From the NCBI GenBank assembly GCA_025454565.1, contig JALOOE010000627.1, positions 1 through 5,105 on the forward strand: a stretch of 5,105 nt of DNA, read 5' to 3'. This DNA comes from Anaerolineae bacterium. GTDB lineage: Bacteria > Chloroflexota > Anaerolineae > CG2-30-64-16. Position 1 is the first letter of the stretch, and each line of letters starts with the position of its first letter. The position numbers and the translations under genes are program-made. This document shows, in pieces, positions 4,785 to 5,105 of the stretch. Below the pieces are notes generated by a model that was not told the origin of the DNA, ran no database searches, and saw only the letters and a list, made by a program, of their open reading frames with translations.

Positions 4785-5105
4785 ATGACCTTCATCATCT
4801 ACCCCGCCATCGACCTGCGCCGCGGGCAGGTCGTGCGCCTGCGCCAGGGCGATCCGGACGCGCAGACAACTTTCGCGGACGATCCGGCGCTCGTGGCGCA
4901 GCGCTGGGCGGAGCAGGGTGCCGAATGGTTGCACGTCGTCAATCTGGACGGCGCGTTCATGCTGTCAGGCCAAGGTCAAGGTTCAGGTCAAGATGACGAT
5001 CAACGACTTGGCCTCAACCTTAGCCTCAACCTCAAGCGCCTCGCCCAGATACGCGCGGCGACCAGCCTACCCGTCCAGTTCGGCGGCGGTTTGCGGACGG
5101 CGGAC
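4785..5105 (+). CDS. hisA: ProFAR isomerase (phosphoribosylformimino-AICAR-P isomerase), N-terminal part, cut by the window end
   Basis: HisA is a (beta-alpha)8 barrel enzyme carrying out the Amadori rearrangement of ProFAR to PRFAR, the substrate of HisH/HisF. The 107 visible residues show the first strand with the catalytic aspartate (YPAIDLRRGQVVRLRQGD; Asp10 equals the usual Asp8), DDPALVAQRWAEQGAEWLHVVNLDGAF (32-58) and the phosphate-binding QFGGGLR (98-104). The initiating ATG at 4785 has AGGA (4774-4777) at a 7-nt gap. Between LDGAF and the next helix lies an insert of roughly 20 residues (61-82, rich in Gly, Gln, Asp and Leu-Asn pairs), encoded by an inverted repeat and absent from typical HisA. 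This falls in the loop after strand beta2 and keeps the frame. HisF shares the fold, but LDGA and the start sequence favour HisA; the 3' end is needed to exclude a PriA-type dual enzyme. Confidence 0.94.
   Translation, partial: MTFIIYPAIDLRRGQVVRLRQGDPDAQTTFADDPALVAQRWAEQGAEWLHVVNLDGAFMLSGQGQGSGQDDDQRLGLNLSLNLKRLAQIRAATSLPVQFGGGLRTAD
4977..5022 (+). repeat. In-frame inverted repeat within hisA
   Basis: CAAGGTTCAGGTCAAG (4977-4992) is complementary to CTTGGCCTCAACCTTA (5007-5022) at 13 of 16 positions, one of the exceptions being a G-T wobble, around a 14-nt loop. Further GGTCAAGG and CCTCAACCT words flank it (about 4969-5036). The AGGTTGAGG-type words resemble those in the hisC/HAD junction repeat, suggesting the same low-complexity family. 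It encodes the extra residues of HisA. Confidence 0.75.

Overview
The window is a GC-rich stretch of bacterial chromosome carrying most of a histidine-biosynthesis cluster. In order it holds hisD (5' end outside the window), hisC, a HAD-type phosphatase gene on the opposite strand, hisB, hisH and the first 107 codons of hisA. The GC-rich codon use, the monofunctional hisB, and the AATCACG- and GACGAAGGAC-type simple repeats lodged in and between genes suggest a member of the Chloroflexota. That assignment is inference from composition and repeat style, not proof.

Layout: positions 1-1087 encode histidinol dehydrogenase, but a perfect 46-bp tandem duplication (726-771 / 772-817) shifts the frame. 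hisC (1065-2201) overlaps the restored hisD frame by 23 bp. The HAD gene (2241-3278, minus strand) converges on hisC. The two stop codons lie in opposite arms of one inverted repeat. A 144-bp divergent intergenic region (3279-3422) separates the HAD gene from a second + strand block: hisB (3423-4010), hisH (4007-4735, ATGA overlap with hisB) and hisA (from 4785). This block probably has its own promoter.

Pathway logic: HisA isomerises ProFAR to PRFAR. HisH is the glutaminase half of IGP synthase; its partner HisF is not seen and may lie downstream. HisB dehydrates IGP, HisC transaminates imidazole-acetol phosphate, and HisD oxidises histidinol to histidine. No recognised histidinol-phosphate phosphatase is present. 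The HAD protein is a natural candidate for that step, by context only.

The most striking property is not a new gene. Several different low-complexity or palindromic DNA elements sit inside, or at the edge of, successive his genes while the reading frame is kept: an 8/7-bp tandem array inside hisC, an inverted repeat across the hisC/HAD stop codons, an inverted repeat encoding a 33-residue N-terminal extension of HisH, a hairpin across the hisH stop, and an inverted repeat encoding an insert of about 20 residues in HisA. Only the hisD duplication breaks a frame. No RNA gene, CRISPR array or transposase was recognised.
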